From the NCBI GenBank assembly GCA_030597645.1, contig JAUVRN010000144.1:1-5856 (forward strand): a stretch of DNA of 5,856 nt, given 5' to 3'. Below the pieces are notes generated by a model. That model worked only from the letters and a program-made list of their open reading frames with translations, was not told where the DNA came from and did no database searches. Numbering within the stretch: position 1 is the stretch's first letter; each line of letters opens with the position of its first letter. Shown here piece after piece: positions 5,801 to 5,856 of the stretch. Origin of the DNA: Candidatus Zixiibacteriota bacterium. GTDB lineage: Bacteria; Zixibacteria; MSB-5A5; JAUVRN01. Both the position numbers and the translations under genes were made by a program.

Positions 5801-5856
5801 CCTGCCTCACTTCGGCACCGCGTTGCCTCAGATCGTCGGTGATCTCTGTGTACAAC
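2772..5856 (-). CDS. Large secreted multidomain protein with ASH/Ig-like modules and a C-terminal dockerin-like domain (5'-truncated by window edge)
   Basis: The 1027 visible codons remain open to the right edge. The first possible start there is a TTG one base from the edge with no visible upstream context, so the real start lies outside. Domains, numbered from that TTG: 1-180, alpha/beta domain resembling the class I glutamine amidotransferase/ThuA-like fold; 181-238, rear half of an Ig-like module with the GGSYSPALVIVSNDP signature; 241-340, ASH-like domain; 345-388, front half of an Ig-like module; 389-440, Ala/Pro-rich linker; 441-676, unrecognised beta-rich domain; 677-731, rear half of the Ig-like module (GEYRARVRIGSNDP); 735-834, second ASH-like domain; 836-960, a third Ig-like module with a short insert; 966-1027, dockerin-like calcium-binding domain. 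Such proteins are typically exported and act outside the cell. No catalytic triad is visible here. If an enzyme such as a subtilisin-like protease is present it would be in the missing N-terminal part, which is inference only. The gene converges with and overlaps the methyltransferase and is not in its transcription unit. Confidence 0.85.
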   Translation of the reverse strand, partial: LYTEITDDLRQRGAEVRQVVRPFTAETLADLQVLAVDNYLFSLFADDFEAIRTWMYGGGGLLLQNGTRRTIDRTALLLGGTGIGVLGRAATLDLWTGIRPHPVTRGVSAVHASQSEMFFQVERPTDALVLGPHGRPQIVACRLGAGRIIVAGSNVAGDASQDDGDTRLFVNRAFDWLALGAEIQVAPAEGQLATGQSQQILLRTATQPLVGGSYSPALVIVSNDPAAAVVPLAISLHIAGRPEVDVSVDTLDLGPSYVGYGRDMALEIRSSGSASLTISDVSVSGSEWHVSPTSFEIPVFESRSLQVSVVPEVEGPVTGVLTIRSDATERPVTTLALVGQGNMPPVIRVLLESLSMDLMAGDSAQVSFDIGNVGVSDLLYRIDVLNGDSTSARPAGTVLSTVPGRVPTGAESAPVASGAGRKTGYPAAARAAAAPASALAEYTGDLMSFGVGIWGDVFPFVYPHDTAQLYSSGYTVVYRAEGQDVLVTTYFTSGQISPRSFSEIQNDSDRVVAEYVANTYDDRIEITRRFIFDRHDSYVRVETRLSNLTADTLRDVVFKAVADWDVDVSFGNDVWYYDTLRNMVIGADRHWTGLAGQERVALMDIEGRNDYWRRPTTVDYPVPPIAGFDGWALLHFDLGDLMPFGTTDVTTAFAAADNREELERVADRALRRVRWLATDGRSGRLPADSSARISTWFSARELIAGEYRARVRIGSNDPATPLVWIPATLTVRGAPRIVLERDSVSFGVVYLGYPATYPLTITNQGTDHLQVDDIVTNHPAVSVDPSTLLIAPYADTTIWITVDPSDTGRIEAQIRVKSNDSLQGELTVRVSAEGAHPPRISHAPHALSLSVGAGDSTETTVVIRNDGPGILHWSFPELLGSSGVRGHGDVAPGAVADTIDPTDIVRASPPAGTVAPASAADATLVVTTTTLAPGEYHADLTLAHNDPARPDLSLPLSLYVFEVVRGDANADNTIDVRDIMYVVNSLWKAGPDPFGQAGDVDCDFSVGITDLQYLINYVFRGGPAPGC
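2775..2960 (-). other. Dockerin-like C-terminal domain with two EF-hand-type calcium loops
   Basis: Residues 966-1027 hold two copies of a calcium-loop motif. Loop 1 has ligands D967, N969, D971, T973, D975 and D978 and is followed by the helix IMYVVNSLW. Loop 2 has D999, D1001, D1003, S1005, G1007 and D1010, followed by LQYLINYVF. This is the duplicated type I dockerin arrangement of about 60 residues. Loop 2 carries a cysteine (C1002) and the protein ends in GGPAPGC (C1027), so a disulfide clamp is possible. No cohesin domain is visible in the window. In FCB-group genomes such domains are common at the ends of secreted proteins outside cellulosomes. Confidence 0.85.
2976..3350 (-). other. 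Third split Ig-like module
   Basis: Residues 836-874 (SLSVGAGDSTETTVVIRNDGPGILHWSF) match the front strands and residues 905-960 (SPPAGTV ... GEYHADLTLAHNDP) match the rear strands of the same module type seen at 345-388/677-731. About 30 residues of Gly/Asp/Ala-rich sequence separate the halves here instead of a full domain. Confidence 0.55.
3354..3653 (-). other. Second ASH-like (Hydin/SPD-2 type) beta-sandwich domain
   Basis: Residues 735-834 begin with PRIVLERDSVSFGVVYLGY and continue with YPLTITNQG, a VDPSTLLIAPYADTTIWITVDP stretch and RVKSND. This follows the usual 'fG.v.vG ... l.i.N.G ... i.pg....v.v.f.P ... i.SnD' pattern of ASH domains. It parallels residues 241-340 (TLDLGPSYVGY ... 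LEIRSSGSASLTI ... TIRSDAT). Confidence 0.7.
3828..4535 (-). other. Unrecognised beta-rich domain inserted in an Ig-like module
   Basis: Residues 441-676 do not match a family I can name. They alternate short hydrophobic strands with turns, for example RIEITRRFIFDRHDSYVRVETRLSN with parts in successive strands, then VFKAVADWDVDVSFGNDVWYYDT, which carries a cluster of Asp and aromatic residues. There are many Trp and Tyr residues and no cysteine. The pattern suggests a large beta-sandwich, possibly mutarotase- or carbohydrate-binding-like. It is flanked by the two halves of an Ig-like module, so it behaves as a nested insertion. Function unknown. Confidence 0.5.
4536..4691 (-). repeat. Low-complexity Ala/Pro linker, GCC-rich
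   Basis: Residues 389-440 are rich in Ala, Pro, Gly, Ser and Arg. At about 4550-4580 the DNA is a near run of GCC/GCG codons giving AAARAAAAP. It joins the front half of an Ig-like module to the inserted beta-rich domain and is most likely a flexible linker, prone to length variation. Confidence 0.6.
4836..5135 (-). other. First ASH-like (Hydin/SPD-2 type) beta-sandwich domain
   Basis: Residues 241-340 read PEVDVSVDTLDLGPSYVGY, then MALEIRSSGSASLTISDVSV, then a VFESRSLQVSVVPEVEGPVTG segment and LTIRSD. This has the strand order and Gly/Asn-turn pattern of ASH domains, matching the copy at 735-834 further along the protein. Confidence 0.7.
5316..5855 (-). other. ThuA/class I glutamine amidotransferase-like alpha/beta domain (probably start missing)
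   Basis: Residues 1-180 alternate helices and strands: DDLRQRGAEVRQV, LADLQVLAVDNYL, DDFEAIRTWMYGGGGLLLQNG, HPVTRGVSAVHAS, PQIVACRLGAGRIIVAGSN and RLFVNRAFDWL. A helix leading to a G-G-G-G-L-L-L strand and a late GxGRIIVAGS strand are typical of ThuA-like/DUF4350-like GATase-fold domains. I see no Cys-His-Glu catalytic triad: the only cysteine (C141) is in a different place. It is probably a non-catalytic or binding domain. Confidence 0.5.

Overview
The window is a GC-rich, fully coding bacterial segment with three genes: two on the + strand that read as one transcription unit, and one very long gene on the - strand that converges on them. No RNA gene, insertion sequence, CRISPR array or integration site is visible. 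The long - strand protein combines tandem immunoglobulin-like (ASH/'SNDP') modules with a C-terminal dockerin-like domain ending in 'GGPAPGC'. This style is typical of secreted proteins in uncultured FCB-group bacteria (Zixibacteria, Latescibacteria, Eisenbacteria, KSB1-like lineages) and some Planctomycetes. That placement is an inference from protein style only.

Left part (about 73-2034, + strand): a membrane-anchored octaheme c-type cytochrome. It has eight CXXCH motifs, and its motif order and flanking signatures resemble the octaheme tetrathionate reductase (OTR) family. Instead of an ordinary cleavable signal peptide it starts with two predicted transmembrane helices, which would hold the heme domain on the outer face of the cytoplasmic membrane.

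Middle (2035-2808, + strand): a class I SAM-dependent methyltransferase whose GTG codon directly follows the cytochrome stop codon (TGAGTG), so the two are probably co-translated. No specific role for a methyltransferase beside an octaheme cytochrome can be read from the sequence.

Right part (2772-5856, - strand): the C-terminal 1027 codons of a giant secreted protein whose start lies beyond the right edge. Visible in order are a glutamine-amidotransferase/ThuA-like alpha/beta domain, half of an Ig-like module, an ASH-type domain, an Ig-like module split by an unrecognised beta-rich domain of about 240 residues, a second ASH domain, a further split Ig-like module, and the dockerin-like domain. 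Its last codons overlap the last codons of the methyltransferase tail to tail by 37 bp.

The points most worth a second look are the membrane-anchored OTR-like octaheme cytochrome, the nested-insertion architecture of the large secreted protein with its unrecognised inserted domain, and the overlapping convergent gene ends. I see no evidence of a defence system or mobile element.
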